This document shows, piece after piece, positions 42,764 to 51,744 of a stretch of 64,000 nucleotides of DNA. Location: positions 186,001 through 250,000 of the forward strand of contig JACPYP010000011.1 in NCBI GenBank assembly GCA_016195985.1, in the 5' to 3' direction. Made by a program: the position numbers and the translations under genes. Each line of letters starts with the position of its first letter. Positions within the stretch are counted from its first letter, which is position 1. This DNA comes from Acidobacteriota bacterium (GTDB taxonomy: Bacteria; Acidobacteriota; Holophagae; Holophagales; Holophagaceae). Under the pieces are notes generated by a model. That model made no database searches. It was given only the letters and a program-made list of their open reading frames with translations, and was not told where the DNA came from.

Positions 42764-44107
42764 TTGGATCACAGTCCTGCCTACCGTCTGCGGCGCTTCC
42801 TGAACTGGTTTCCCCTGGGCCTGACCTACGCGGCCATGTACATGGGCCGTTACAATTTCAACATCGTGAAAGGCGACATCGGCGCCTGGTACCACCTGGA
42901 CAAGTGGCAGATGGGCGTCATCGCCTCGGCGGGTTTCTGGACCTACGGCCTGGCGGTGGCTTTCAACGGCCCCATCGCGGATCGCATCGGAGGCCGCAAG
43001 GCCATCCTGGTGGGTGCCATCGGGGCGGCCCTGCTGAACCTCCTCATCGGCTTCATGTTCCTGAATGGCCATGTGACTCAGCTGCTCCTGAGCATGAGCT
43101 TGCTCTGGAGCGTGAACATGTATTTCCAGAGCTTCGGAGCGCTCTCAGTGGTGAAGGTGAACAGCACCTGGTTCCACGTGCGGGAGCGGGGCGTCTTCGG
43201 CGGCATCTTCGGCATCATGATCAGCTCCGGCTACTTCCTGGCCACCACCATCGGCGCCTGGCTGCTGGCCAGCTTCCACAGCTGGACCGTCATCTGGTTC
43301 GTGCCCTCCGCGGCCATGGCCTTGATGTTCTGCGTGGACTGGTTCATGGTCCGCAACCGCCCCAGCCATGCGGGCCACGAGGATTTCGACACCGGGGACG
43401 GCTCCAACGCCGCCTCCGCCGAGGACACCCCTCTGCCCATGGCCGACCTGGCGAGGAAGATCTTCCACAACCCCGTCATCGTGGCCCTGATCTTCGCGGA
43501 GTTCTGCACAGGCTTCGTGCGCCAGGGCGTGATGCTCTACTTCACCGAGTACCTCCAGGAGGTCTACCACCTGGGCAAGAAGGAGCATCTCTTCTGGTTC
43601 ACGGGCATCGCCTTCATGGCGGGCGGCATCCTCGGCGGCCTGCTCTGCGGCTGGATGAGCGACAAGCTGTTCCAGTCCCGGCGGCCACCCGTGGCCTTCC
43701 TCTTCTACCTCGTGCAGGTGCTCATGCTGGGTCTGCTGGGCATGAGCCTGGGCCGAGGCAGCTATGGCGGCCAGGTTTGGGCCGTGATCCTGCTAGGCCT
43801 TACGGCCATGTTCATCTTCGGCGTGCACGGCATGCTCAGCGGCACCGCCAGCATGGACTTCGGCGGACGCAAGGCTGCGGCCTCCGTGGCCGGCGCCCTG
43901 GACGGCATCCAGTACATCGGCTCCGGCCTCACGGGCTTCGGCCTGGGCTGGGTCTTCAAGACCTACGGCTGGGACGGGGTCGCCACGCAAGGCCACCAGC
44001 CCGCGAACGCCTGGATCTGGGTGGGCTGCATCATCCCCTTCAGCCTCATCGGCGCCTTCATCATGACCCGCATCTGGAACGCCAAGGCAGGCGCCGGGGC
44101 GCACTGA
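42764..44107 (+). CDS. Organophosphate:phosphate antiporter family MFS transporter (GlpT/UhpT-like)
   Basis: A 447-residue 12-helix carrier. Signature stretches are LGLTYAAMYMGRYNFNI, GLAVAFNGPIADRIGGRKA, and CGWMSDKLFQSRRPP; a central charged loop separates the halves. OPA members exchange phosphate for sugar-phosphates or glycerol-3-phosphate. TTG at 42764 is preceded by GAGG five bases upstream and yields the expected start (MDHSPAYRLRRFLNW). Substrate not readable. Confidence 0.85.
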   Translation: MDHSPAYRLRRFLNWFPLGLTYAAMYMGRYNFNIVKGDIGAWYHLDKWQMGVIASAGFWTYGLAVAFNGPIADRIGGRKAILVGAIGAALLNLLIGFMFLNGHVTQLLLSMSLLWSVNMYFQSFGALSVVKVNSTWFHVRERGVFGGIFGIMISSGYFLATTIGAWLLASFHSWTVIWFVPSAAMALMFCVDWFMVRNRPSHAGHEDFDTGDGSNAASAEDTPLPMADLARKIFHNPVIVALIFAEFCTGFVRQGVMLYFTEYLQEVYHLGKKEHLFWFTGIAFMAGGILGGLLCGWMSDKLFQSRRPPVAFLFYLVQVLMLGLLGMSLGRGSYGGQVWAVILLGLTAMFIFGVHGMLSGTASMDFGGRKAAASVAGALDGIQYIGSGLTGFGLGWVFKTYGWDGVATQGHQPANAWIWVGCIIPFSLIGAFIMTRIWNAKAGAGAH

Positions 44108-44115
44108 AAGACAGG

Positions 44116-44176
44116 TCCACCGATTTCACCGATTCAAGTGCAAGGGGGATCTGTGTGAATCTGTGAAATCTGCGGA
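44116..44176. repeat. Inverted-repeat element, CCACCGATTTCACCGATTC type
   Basis: TCCACCGATTTCACCGATTC (44116-44135) pairs with GAATCTGTGAAATCTGCGGA near 44157-44176 (three or so mismatches), between the convergent transporter and P-loop genes. A bidirectional hairpin; no T-run. Confidence 0.65.
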
Positions 44177-44185
44177 CGGAATCTT

Positions 44186-45172
44186 TTACTTCGCCAGCTG
44201 ATCGAAGGCCGCCTTCAGGCCGCTGTGGATGGCCCGCACATCCCCGACCTTCCACAGCTTCTGATCCTCGCGGACGAAGGTGGTCAGATCGTTGCGGTTG
44301 TCGAAGCGGGCCACGGGCAGGTGGTAGACCTTGGTCTCGTACCGGTCGCCGGCCTGGATGAGGCGCTCCACGCGGATGGTGCCGGGGCGGTCACTCTGCT
44401 CCATCAGGTAGGCCATATCGTCGGTGCCGTACTGGCCCAGCATCACTTCCATGGGCACGCTGTGGTGGAGGATGCTGCCCTGGCCGTTGGGACGGCCACG
44501 CTCGATGTTCTTGCGGCGGCTTTCCGCGGGATCCACCCAGACGTAGAGCACGGAGGCCTTGTCCAGGATGGCGGGCGAGAGGGTCTGAAAGGCCGTGTCG
44601 TAGCCGTGAGGCGGGCAGAGCGGGAAGGCGGAACCATGGGCTCCGCCGCGGGCGGCCTCGATGACCAAGGTGCGCCCAGCCTTGTCTTGGGCGTTCTGAC
44701 GGTTGAGGGCGTCCAGCTCCGCCCGGCACTCCGCTTCCAGCGCCTCGGCCATGCGCACCCGGATGCGGTAGGGGATGTCGCCCAGGTACTCGGGCAGGCC
44801 CACCTTGGCGTGGGCGGCGTCCAGGCGGTCGAAGAGGTGCTGGGCGGCACTGGTCACCTGCACCTGGCGGCTGGCCATGAGATCGGCGTAATCCTCATTC
44901 AGCAGTTCGATGAGCACCGCCCAGGTCCAGTTGTCGCGGAAGGGGCGGCTGGGGCCGTGGTAGTAGGCGTAACCCAGGCCGTTGGCCTTCAGCTCGTCGT
45001 CGATGCGGTGCATGAGATGCACGTAGGGATAATCGTCGAGCTGAAGGGTGGGACCCATGTGGAAGTCGTTGCGGCACTGGTCGGGCGTGAGGCTGGCCAG
45101 GTAGCGGCGCACCTCCGATTTGCCGGAGGCGGGAAGGCTGAAAAGCAGGATGGTGTCGAGGAGTTGGGACAT
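44186..45172 (-). CDS. P-loop protein of unknown function
   Basis: A 328-residue protein. ILLFSLPASGKSEVRRYL at residues 6-24 is a Walker A loop of the kinase type (xxxGKS). LGDIPYRIRVRM, LVIEAARGGAHGSAF and VLYVWVDPAESRRKN resemble the later strands of nucleotide kinases. No motif identifies the substrate. ATG 45172; an in-frame GTG at 45181 is possible. It is divergent from dnaG. The fold call is by P-loop only. Confidence 0.6.
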   Translation of the reverse strand: MSQLLDTILLFSLPASGKSEVRRYLASLTPDQCRNDFHMGPTLQLDDYPYVHLMHRIDDELKANGLGYAYYHGPSRPFRDNWTWAVLIELLNEDYADLMASRQVQVTSAAQHLFDRLDAAHAKVGLPEYLGDIPYRIRVRMAEALEAECRAELDALNRQNAQDKAGRTLVIEAARGGAHGSAFPLCPPHGYDTAFQTLSPAILDKASVLYVWVDPAESRRKNIERGRPNGQGSILHHSVPMEVMLGQYGTDDMAYLMEQSDRPGTIRVERLIQAGDRYETKVYHLPVARFDNRNDLTTFVREDQKLWKVGDVRAIHSGLKAAFDQLAK

Positions 45173-45274
45173 GGGATCCACCGTACGAATCTTTCAATAT
45201 GCCACGCCGCTGTGAAACAGGAATCACGGAAGAATGAGCCGTGAGGCCAGGCGGAGGTATGCTGGAGTGAGGAA

Positions 45275-45349
45275 ATGTCCCACCTTGGCCCCCTCTGCGG
45301 CATCCCCGCGGGCGGGGTTTCTTTTCAGGAATGCTGCATTCATGCGTGA
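45275..45349 (+). other. Short leader ORF crossing a terminator and overlapping dnaG
   Basis: A 24-codon ORF (ATG 45275, stop TGA 45347-45349) with GGAG seven bases upstream of its ATG. It reads MSHLGPLCGIPAGG then VSFQECCIHA. It spans the terminator-like hairpin and ends eight bases inside dnaG. Whether it is translated is not known. Confidence 0.4.
45304..45325 (+). terminator. Terminator-like hairpin in the dnaG leader
   Basis: CCCCGC (45304-45309) pairs with GCGGGG (45312-45317), followed by TTTCTTTT (45318-45325). It ends 16 bases before the dnaG start, with no plus-strand gene upstream. Confidence 0.55.
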
Positions 45350-47069
45350 CCGTGAAATCGTCGAGCGTGTCCGGGAGGCGACCGACCTTCTGGCCCTGGT
45401 GGGCCAGGCGGTGAAGCTGCGCAAGCAGGGCTCGGCGCATGTGGGCCTCTGCCCCTTCCACGCGGAACGCAGCCCCAGCTTCCAGGTCGTGGCGAACCGG
45501 GGCTTCTATCACTGCTTCGGCTGCGGCAAGCATGGCGATGCCTTCACCTGGCTCATGGAGCGCGAGGGCATGACCTTCCCGGAGGCCCTGGAGACCCTGG
45601 CCCGGGGAGCGGGCATCGACCTGCCCCAGCGCCGGGAGCGGCCCAGCACGGAGGTGGATCTGGAAACGCGCATGCGCGCGGCGCTGGATGCGGCCCAATC
45701 TTTCTTCGAGAGCCAGTTGCCCCGCCACCCGGATGCCCTGACCTATCTCAAGGAGCGCGGCTACGAGGGCCCCTTCCTGGCGGAGGCGGGTTTCGGCATG
45801 GCCCCAGATGGATGGGAGGGCCTCGTTGCTCATTTACGAAACTTGAATTTTTCTGGCGAACTTTTGGAACAAGCCGGTTTAGTGAGTCGAAGCGAACGGG
45901 GAACTCAGATTGATTTCCTCCGCAACCGGCTCACCATCCCCATCCACGATGCCCGGGGAAGGTTGGTGGCATTTGGGGGCCGGATCATGGGTTCCGGCCA
46001 ACCCAAGTACCTCAATACCCGGGATACCGCCCTATTCCACAAGGGCGAAACCCTGTTCGGCTTCCACCGCGCCAAGGGCGCCATGAAGGATGGAGCCCTG
46101 GTGGTGGAAGGCTATTTCGACGTGCTTCAGCTCCACCAGCATGGCATCCACCAGGCCGTGGCCCCCCTGGGAACGGCCCTCACGGAGGAACACCTCAAGG
46201 CCCTGGGCCGCTTCACCCGCCGGGTGACCCTCTGTTTCGACGGCGACAGCGCCGGCCGCCGCGCCATGGAAAAGAGCCTCCGCATGGCCCTGCCCCTGGG
46301 CTTCGAGGTGCGTCTGTTGGAACTGCCCCAGGGCGAGGACCCCGACACCTGGTGCCTGAAGCTGGGGGGCGAGGCCTTCCGGGATCTGCTGCGCGCTGCC
46401 CCTGACTGGACCGCCTTCATGGTGGACCGTGCCATGGAGGGCAAGGATCTGCGCCGCACCTCGGACCGCATGGGGGCCTTCAAGGACCTGCTGGATTTCC
46501 TGCCCTACCTGCCCCGCACCACCGAAAGCCGCGACCTCTTTTCCAGCCTGGCCCACCAGCTGCAGGTACCCATCCAGGAGTTGGACCGGGCGGTGAAAAG
46601 CCGTCAAGCCCCCGCCCCGTCCATTGAAGAATCCAGTCCCGCCGTTCCGGCGCTGCCGCGGCTGGACGACTTGATCCGAGGCCTGCTCCTGCTCTGCGCC
46701 GGAGGCCACTGGCGGCGGGTGCAGGAGGCGCCGCCCGCCTGGTGGGAAACCCTGGAGGGGGCGCCGCTGCTACAGGCCCTGCTGGATGCGGAGGGGGATG
46801 GGACCCTTTTACCCGAAGGAGCCGTGGCGGCGCTCCGCCACATTGAGGCCCAGGCCAGCCACAAGGACGAAGCGGGCCGCGATGTGGAATCGCTGCTGGT
46901 GAAACTCGAAGGGCGCTATGTGGACCGGGAGATCCAGGCCAACAACCGCCTCCTCCAGGACCCCAGCACCGTGGTGGACGCGGCCCTCACCCGCCAGATC
47001 ATGGCCCGGCAGAACGACCTGCTGGCCCGCCAGAAAAAACTCTCCCAGTTGCGGCGGAACCTGCGCTGA
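45342..47069 (+). CDS. dnaG: DNA primase DnaG
   Basis: A 575-residue primase that lays RNA primers for replication. CHC2-type zinc finger: C37-PF-H40 and C58-C61 (GLCPFH, YHCFGCG). The TOPRIM part holds VEGYFDVLQLHQHG and LCFDGDSAGRRAM (metal-binding Asp pair). The C-terminal region binds helicase and is less conserved. The start ATG 45342 gives the canonical MRDREIVERV opening. rpoD follows, as in the rpsU-dnaG-rpoD operon of many bacteria, but rpsU is not upstream. Confidence 0.96.
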   Translation: MRDREIVERVREATDLLALVGQAVKLRKQGSAHVGLCPFHAERSPSFQVVANRGFYHCFGCGKHGDAFTWLMEREGMTFPEALETLARGAGIDLPQRRERPSTEVDLETRMRAALDAAQSFFESQLPRHPDALTYLKERGYEGPFLAEAGFGMAPDGWEGLVAHLRNLNFSGELLEQAGLVSRSERGTQIDFLRNRLTIPIHDARGRLVAFGGRIMGSGQPKYLNTRDTALFHKGETLFGFHRAKGAMKDGALVVEGYFDVLQLHQHGIHQAVAPLGTALTEEHLKALGRFTRRVTLCFDGDSAGRRAMEKSLRMALPLGFEVRLLELPQGEDPDTWCLKLGGEAFRDLLRAAPDWTAFMVDRAMEGKDLRRTSDRMGAFKDLLDFLPYLPRTTESRDLFSSLAHQLQVPIQELDRAVKSRQAPAPSIEESSPAVPALPRLDDLIRGLLLLCAGGHWRRVQEAPPAWWETLEGAPLLQALLDAEGDGTLLPEGAVAALRHIEAQASHKDEAGRDVESLLVKLEGRYVDREIQANNRLLQDPSTVVDAALTRQIMARQNDLLARQKKLSQLRRNLR

Positions 47070-47089
47070 TCGCATTCTGAACCTCGGCC

Positions 47090-47118
47090 CTTGCCTGATT
47101 TCGCAGATTCCCTATACT
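47090..47118 (+). promoter_or_regulatory. rpoD: Candidate sigma-70 promoter of rpoD
   Basis: TTGCCT (47090-47095), 17-base spacer, TATACT (47113-47118). Predicted start about 47125; the leader to the rpoD start at 47237 is about 110 bases and rich in CGG-type short hairpins. Confidence 0.6.
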
Positions 47119-47236
47119 GAAAAGTTCCGGATTCGGCCGGTACATTGGCCGAGATCTGTACTCCCCTCGGCCACCGGGTTCTCCGGTCCCCACCGGGTCG
47201 CCCGGCCCGATGTTCGCAGCGCTCTTTGAGGTCCGA

Positions 47237-48961
47237 ATGGTTCCAACGCCGCAACGCGATACCTACTACTCCCTGACCAAGGCCCTGATCTCCCTCGGAA
47301 GGAAAAACGGATTTCTGCTGGTCGACCAGCTCAATGACTTCCTCCCGGATACCGCTTCCAACCCCGCGGACCTGGAGGTGGTCCTCAGCCTGTTCGCCCG
47401 CCTGGGCGTGGGCGTGGGCGCCACCGAGGAAGAAGCCCAGGCGGCGCGGGAGGCCATCGAGCCCGAATTCGTGCTGATCGAGGGCGGCGGCAAGGGCGAC
47501 AAGGATCTCGACGTTGAGATCGACAGCCCCGACAGCGACAAGTTCAATGACCCCGTCCGCATGTACCTCAAGGAAATGGGCACGGTGCCCCTCCTCAAGC
47601 GCGAGGACGAGGTCGAGATCGCCAAGCGCATCGAGATCGGCGTGCGCAGCGTCATGCGCGCCCTGTCCCGCAGCCGCCTGGCCGCCAGCCTGCTCATCGA
47701 CATCGGCCGCATGCTGAAGGAGAACCCCGGCAAGATCCGCGAAGTGGTGGGCCTTTCCGACGAGGTGGATGACGACGAGGATGCAGAAAGCACCTCCGCT
47801 ACCCAGCACGTGCACCACCAGTTCGAGAAGCTGCTGGTCTACGACCAGGCCCTTCAGGAGCTGCTGGACCTCAAGCTCCAGGTGGACGCGGGCACCAAGA
47901 CCCTGCCCAAGAAGCGCAAGCTGGACCGCGAAGTGCTCATGGCCCGCGGCCGCCTGTCCCGCCAGATCCGCAAGCTGGGCCTCAACAGCCTGGCGGTCAC
48001 CCGCCTCATCGACAAGATCACCCATCAGCACAGCCAGGTGATGGCCGGCGAACGCAAGTGCCGCGAGCTGCGGGACCGCCTCAAGAACCCCGCCTTCGCC
48101 AAGCTGAAGGATAAATACAAGGACGAGCTGGCCCACATCGAGAAGACCCTGGCGGATTTCTTCGAGAAGTACGAAACCACCAGCGAGCAGTTCCACAAGG
48201 ATTTCAACGGCCTCAAGGCTGCCGAGAGTATCAGCCGAGGCGCCAAGGCCGAACTCATCGAGGCCAACCTGCGCCTCGTGGTCAGCATCGCCAAGCGCTA
48301 CACGAACCGCGGCCTGCAGTTCCTGGACCTCATCCAGGAGGGCAACATCGGGCTCATGAAGGCCGTGGACAAGTTCGAGTACAGCCGCGGCTTCAAGTTC
48401 TCCACCTACGCCACCTGGTGGATCCGGCAGGCCATCACCCGCGCCATCGCGGACCAGGCCCGCACCATCCGCATCCCCGTGCACATGATCGAAACCATCA
48501 ACAAGCTCATCCGCACCCAGCGCGAGCTGGTGCAGAAGCTGGGGCGCGAACCATCCAGCGAGGAGATTGCCCACGCCATGGACATGCCCGTGGGCAAGGT
48601 CCGGAAGGTGATGAAGATTGCCCAGGAGCCCATCTCCCTGGAAACGCCCATCGGCGAGGAGGAAGATTCCCACCTGGGGGATTTCATCGAGGACAAGACG
48701 GTCGTCTCCCCCGTGGAGCAGGTCGTCCAGCAGCGCCTCAAGGAAACCGTCCGCAACGTCCTCAACACCCTCAGCGAGCGCGAAGAGCGGGTCCTCCGCA
48801 TGCGCTTCGGCGTGGGCGACGACGGCTCGGAACACACGCTGGAAGAAGTGGGCAGTGAGTTCGCCGTGACCCGCGAGCGCATCCGCCAGATCGAATCCAA
48901 GGCCCTGCGGAAAATCCGCCACCCCAGGTACTCCAAGACCCTGAAGGCATTCCTGGGGTAG
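47237..48961 (+). CDS. rpoD: Primary sigma factor RpoD (sigma-70)
   Basis: A 574-residue housekeeping sigma. Region 1.2 and 2 stretches: [42 protein letters not shown] (2.1-2.2, split here); [15 protein letters not shown] (2.3-2.4); [15 protein letters not shown] (3.0). Region 4.2 is [13 protein letters not shown] and [22 protein letters not shown] long acidic/helical insert between regions 1.2 and 2 (about residues 175-320) is normal for primary sigmas. ATG 47237 has GAGG; an upstream in-frame ATG at 47210 adds nine residues. Confidence 0.96.
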   Translation: MVPTPQRDTYYSLTKALISLGRKNGFLLVDQLNDFLPDTASNPADLEVVLSLFARLGVGVGATEEEAQAAREAIEPEFVLIEGGGKGDKDLDVEIDSPDSDKFNDPVRMYLKEMGTVPLLKREDEVEIAKRIEIGVRSVMRALSRSRLAASLLIDIGRMLKENPGKIREVVGLSDEVDDDEDAESTSATQHVHHQFEKLLVYDQALQELLDLKLQVDAGTKTLPKKRKLDREVLMARGRLSRQIRKLGLNSLAVTRLIDKITHQHSQVMAGERKCRELRDRLKNPAFAKLKDKYKDELAHIEKTLADFFEKYETTSEQFHKDFNGLKAAESISRGAKAELIEANLRLVVSIAKRYTNRGLQFLDLIQEGNIGLMKAVDKFEYSRGFKFSTYATWWIRQAITRAIADQARTIRIPVHMIETINKLIRTQRELVQKLGREPSSEEIAHAMDMPVGKVRKVMKIAQEPISLETPIGEEEDSHLGDFIEDKTVVSPVEQVVQQRLKETVRNVLNTLSEREERVLRMRFGVGDDGSEHTLEEVGSEFAVTRERIRQIESKALRKIRHPRYSKTLKAFLG

Positions 48962-48983
48962 CGAAACTCCGGCATCAGTCACC

Positions 48984-49069
48984 AAATCTCATCACCGAGG
49001 CACCAAGCCACCAAGAACTGCAAAAGCAGATTCTTTTCTTGGTGCCTTCGTGTCTTGGTGGTGAGATTT
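48984..49069. repeat. 34-base inverted repeat after rpoD
   Basis: Arms 48984-49017 and 49036-49069 are complementary with about five mismatches (AAATCTCATCACCGAGG; mirror CTTGGTGGTGAGATTT). The loop contains a second small stem CTGC-AAAA-GCAG. The arms share the ACCAAG/CTTGGTG module of the long elements A-C, but have no transposase remnant. It may serve as the rpoD terminator. Confidence 0.7.
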
Positions 49070-49092
49070 CCCTTTTCCGAGACCGACGCTCC

Positions 49093-50712
49093 GTGACCGA
49101 TTCAAAAAGCCCCTACGCCCCGCTTCGGAACAGCCTCTTCCTGGCCATCTGGATCGCGGCCATGGCCTCGAACGTGGGCACCTGGGTGCAGAGCGTGGGC
49201 GAGAAGTGGCTCATGGCGGAGATCACGCGCTCGCCCCTGCTCATGAGCCTCATCGAGACCGGCTCCACCCTGCCCATGCTCATCCTGTCCATGGCGGGGG
49301 GCGCCATCGCCGATATCGTGGACCGCCGCCGCCTGTTGCTGCTCACCCAGGGCTGGATGCTGCTGGCCGCCACAGCCATGGCCGTGCTCTCCGCCATGCA
49401 CCTGGTGACCCCCCTGCTCCTCATTTCCATGTCCCTGCTGCTGGGCGTGGGCGCGGCCCTCAACGCCCCGGCCTGGCAGGCTTCGGTGCCTGACCTGGTG
49501 GCGAAAGATCAAATCGCCTCGGCCGTGGCCCTCAACAGCGCCGGGTTCAACGTAAGCCGCGCCGTGGGCCCTGCCTTGGGAGGCCTCGTCGTCGGCTGGC
49601 TCGGCCCCACCTGGTCCTTCACGCTCAATGCGATCTCTTTCGTGGGCGTGCTGGCTGTGTTGAAGGGCTGGAAGCGCAAGCCCACCACCACGGACCTGCC
49701 TGCCGAGCGCTTCACCGCCGCCATGAAGGTGGGCCTGCGCTACACCCGCCACCGCAAGGCGCTCCAGATCATTCTCCTTCGGAGCGGCGGCTTCGTCTTT
49801 TTCGGCGGCCCCATCTTCTCCCTGCTGCCCACCCTGGCCATCCACCACCTGCACTTGAGTTCCTCGGCCTTCGGCCTGCTCCTGGGCTGCTCGGGAGCCG
49901 GCGCCGTCTCTGCCACCCTGGCGTTGCCCAGCCTGCGCCAGCGCATCAGCCCCAACCAGCTGCTGGCCCTGGCCACGACGCTCTTCGCCTGCGGGCTGCT
50001 GCTGCTTTCCGTCGTGGTGCACGCGCTGCCCGTGGCCCTCATCCTCCTGGTCTGCGGCGCGGGCTGGCTCACGGTGCTCAGCACCTGCAACACCGGCATC
50101 CAGCTTTCGGTGCCCTCCTGGGTGCGGGCCCGCGCCCTGGGCGTCTACATCACCACCTGGGGTGGCGCAATGGCGGGCGGGGCGGCCTTCTGGGGGTGGG
50201 TGGGCGAACACCGCGGCATCCACACCGCCTACGCGGCGGCGGGCCTGGGCATGCTCGTGATGCTCGCCGCCACGGCCCGTCTGAAGATCCAGGCCCTGCA
50301 CGAGCCCATGGACCTGAGCCCCCACCGCCTGCAGCCCCATGCCCCGGAATCCATCCATCCCGGCGAGGGCCCCATCCTTACCGTGCTGGAATACCTGGTT
50401 CCCGAGGACCGGCAGGCGGCCTTCCAGGAGGCCATGCAGGGGGTCCGCCGCATCCGCATCCGTGATGGCGCTGTGCGCTGGTCCCTGTTCCGGGACCTGG
50501 CCCGGCCGGAGCCCGGGAGCCTCCGCTTTGTCGAGAGTTTCCTCAGTTCCAGCTGGGGTGAGCACCTGCGCCAGCATCACCGCGCTACCGTGGAAGACCG
50601 CGCCGTGTTCCGCGCCGCCTACGCCCTGGGCAGCGAACCCAAACCGCGGATCAGCCACCTTGTGGCGGCCTGGGAGGACCGGGGCTCCATTCTTGACCGC
50701 ATTCTCGAATAG
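49093..50712 (+). CDS. MFS exporter with C-terminal soluble domain (DUF894 type)
   Basis: A 539-residue protein. Twelve helices: FLAIWIAAMASNVGTWVQSVG opening, SMAGGAIADIVDRRRLLLL, AVGPALGGLVVGWLG, FFGGPIFSLLPTLAIHHLHL and others. The layout matches MFS_3/EntS-like exporters. After helix 12 (about residue 415) comes a cytoplasmic domain of about 110 residues (ILTVLEYLVPEDRQAAFQEAM, RWSLFRDLARPEPG) resembling an antibiotic-monooxygenase-like alpha/beta sheet. GTG 49093; substrates unknown. Confidence 0.8.
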   Translation: MTDSKSPYAPLRNSLFLAIWIAAMASNVGTWVQSVGEKWLMAEITRSPLLMSLIETGSTLPMLILSMAGGAIADIVDRRRLLLLTQGWMLLAATAMAVLSAMHLVTPLLLISMSLLLGVGAALNAPAWQASVPDLVAKDQIASAVALNSAGFNVSRAVGPALGGLVVGWLGPTWSFTLNAISFVGVLAVLKGWKRKPTTTDLPAERFTAAMKVGLRYTRHRKALQIILLRSGGFVFFGGPIFSLLPTLAIHHLHLSSSAFGLLLGCSGAGAVSATLALPSLRQRISPNQLLALATTLFACGLLLLSVVVHALPVALILLVCGAGWLTVLSTCNTGIQLSVPSWVRARALGVYITTWGGAMAGGAAFWGWVGEHRGIHTAYAAAGLGMLVMLAATARLKIQALHEPMDLSPHRLQPHAPESIHPGEGPILTVLEYLVPEDRQAAFQEAMQGVRRIRIRDGAVRWSLFRDLARPEPGSLRFVESFLSSSWGEHLRQHHRATVEDRAVFRAAYALGSEPKPRISHLVAAWEDRGSILDRILE

Positions 50713-50775
50713 ACCTTCCTAGGCTCTGCACCGGGTTTCGGTCATGCTTGAACCATCGCTTCGGAGCTTCCCCCC

Positions 50776-51744
50776 GTGCTTTCCAAGGACCAGACCCTGG
50801 GCAAATACCAGATCCTGGACCGCCTCGGTTCCGGCGGTTTCGGCGCCGTCTACCTGGCCATGGACACCTGGGTGAACCGCAAGGTGGCGCTGAAGGTGCC
50901 CCACCAGCAGCAGGACGAAATCGTGGATCTGCTGAAGGAGCCCCGCATCATGGCGGGCCTGAAGCACCCCAACATCGTGGAACTCATCACCGTCGAACGG
51001 AAGAACGGCATCTTCTTCATGGTGCTGGAATACGTGGAAGGCGAGGGTCTCGACCGCCTGATCCGCCGCGAGCGCGCCCTGCCGCCCACCCGCGCCCTGG
51101 AGATCGGCCTGGATGTCTGCAGCGCCATCGCCTTCGCTCATGGCCACCAGATCCTCCACCGCGACCTGCGCCCGGCCAACATCCTGGTGAACAAGGACGG
51201 CGTGGCCAAAGTCACGGATTTCGGCACCTCCCGGGTGCTGGAGATGCAGCACGTGCCCTACGCGCCCACGCGCATCGGATCTCCGCCCTACATGGCGCCG
51301 GAACATTTCCGCGGGCGGGCCGTGTTCCAGTCCGACCTCTGGTCGCTGGGCATCACGCTCTACGAGATGCTGACGGGCACCGTGCCCTTCTACGACGCCG
51401 ATCCCCTGAAGATCGCCCAGGCCCTCACCAGCCAGCAGATCGTGGCCCCGCACCTGCGGAACCCCGTGGTGCCCAAGGCCTTCTCCGAAGTGGTCATGAA
51501 GGCCCTGGCCGTGAACCTGGGCGAGCGCTTCCTGTCGGCGCAGGCCCTGCTTGAGGCCCTGCGCCGGCTGAAGGACAGCGTGGCCCGCGAAACCCGGCCC
51601 CTGGGCACGGCGGTGCTCTCCACCGGCATGTCCGGTCCCCATCCCACCCTGCGGGCCGCCACCCAATCACGGCTCTGCCGCTTCTGTTACCGGCAGCTTC
51701 CGCGCATGGCCATGGTTTGCCCCAACTGCGGCGAAAAGAACTGA
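50776..51744 (+). CDS. Ser/Thr protein kinase with HRDLRP loop and C-terminal zinc ribbon
   Basis: A 322-residue soluble kinase. Glycine loop GSGGFGAV (18-25), VALK (K40), HRDLRPAN (128-135; Arg132 where Lys is usual), DFG (148-150), PPYMAPEHF activation region. The tail ends in a zinc ribbon C301-x2-C304-x10-C315-x2-C318 (CRFCYRQLPRMAMVCPNCG). The stop shares one base with the TamB-like start (TGATG), so the two products may act together. GTG 50776. Confidence 0.87.
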   Translation: MLSKDQTLGKYQILDRLGSGGFGAVYLAMDTWVNRKVALKVPHQQQDEIVDLLKEPRIMAGLKHPNIVELITVERKNGIFFMVLEYVEGEGLDRLIRRERALPPTRALEIGLDVCSAIAFAHGHQILHRDLRPANILVNKDGVAKVTDFGTSRVLEMQHVPYAPTRIGSPPYMAPEHFRGRAVFQSDLWSLGITLYEMLTGTVPFYDADPLKIAQALTSQQIVAPHLRNPVVPKAFSEVVMKALAVNLGERFLSAQALLEALRRLKDSVARETRPLGTAVLSTGMSGPHPTLRAATQSRLCRFCYRQLPRMAMVCPNCGEKN

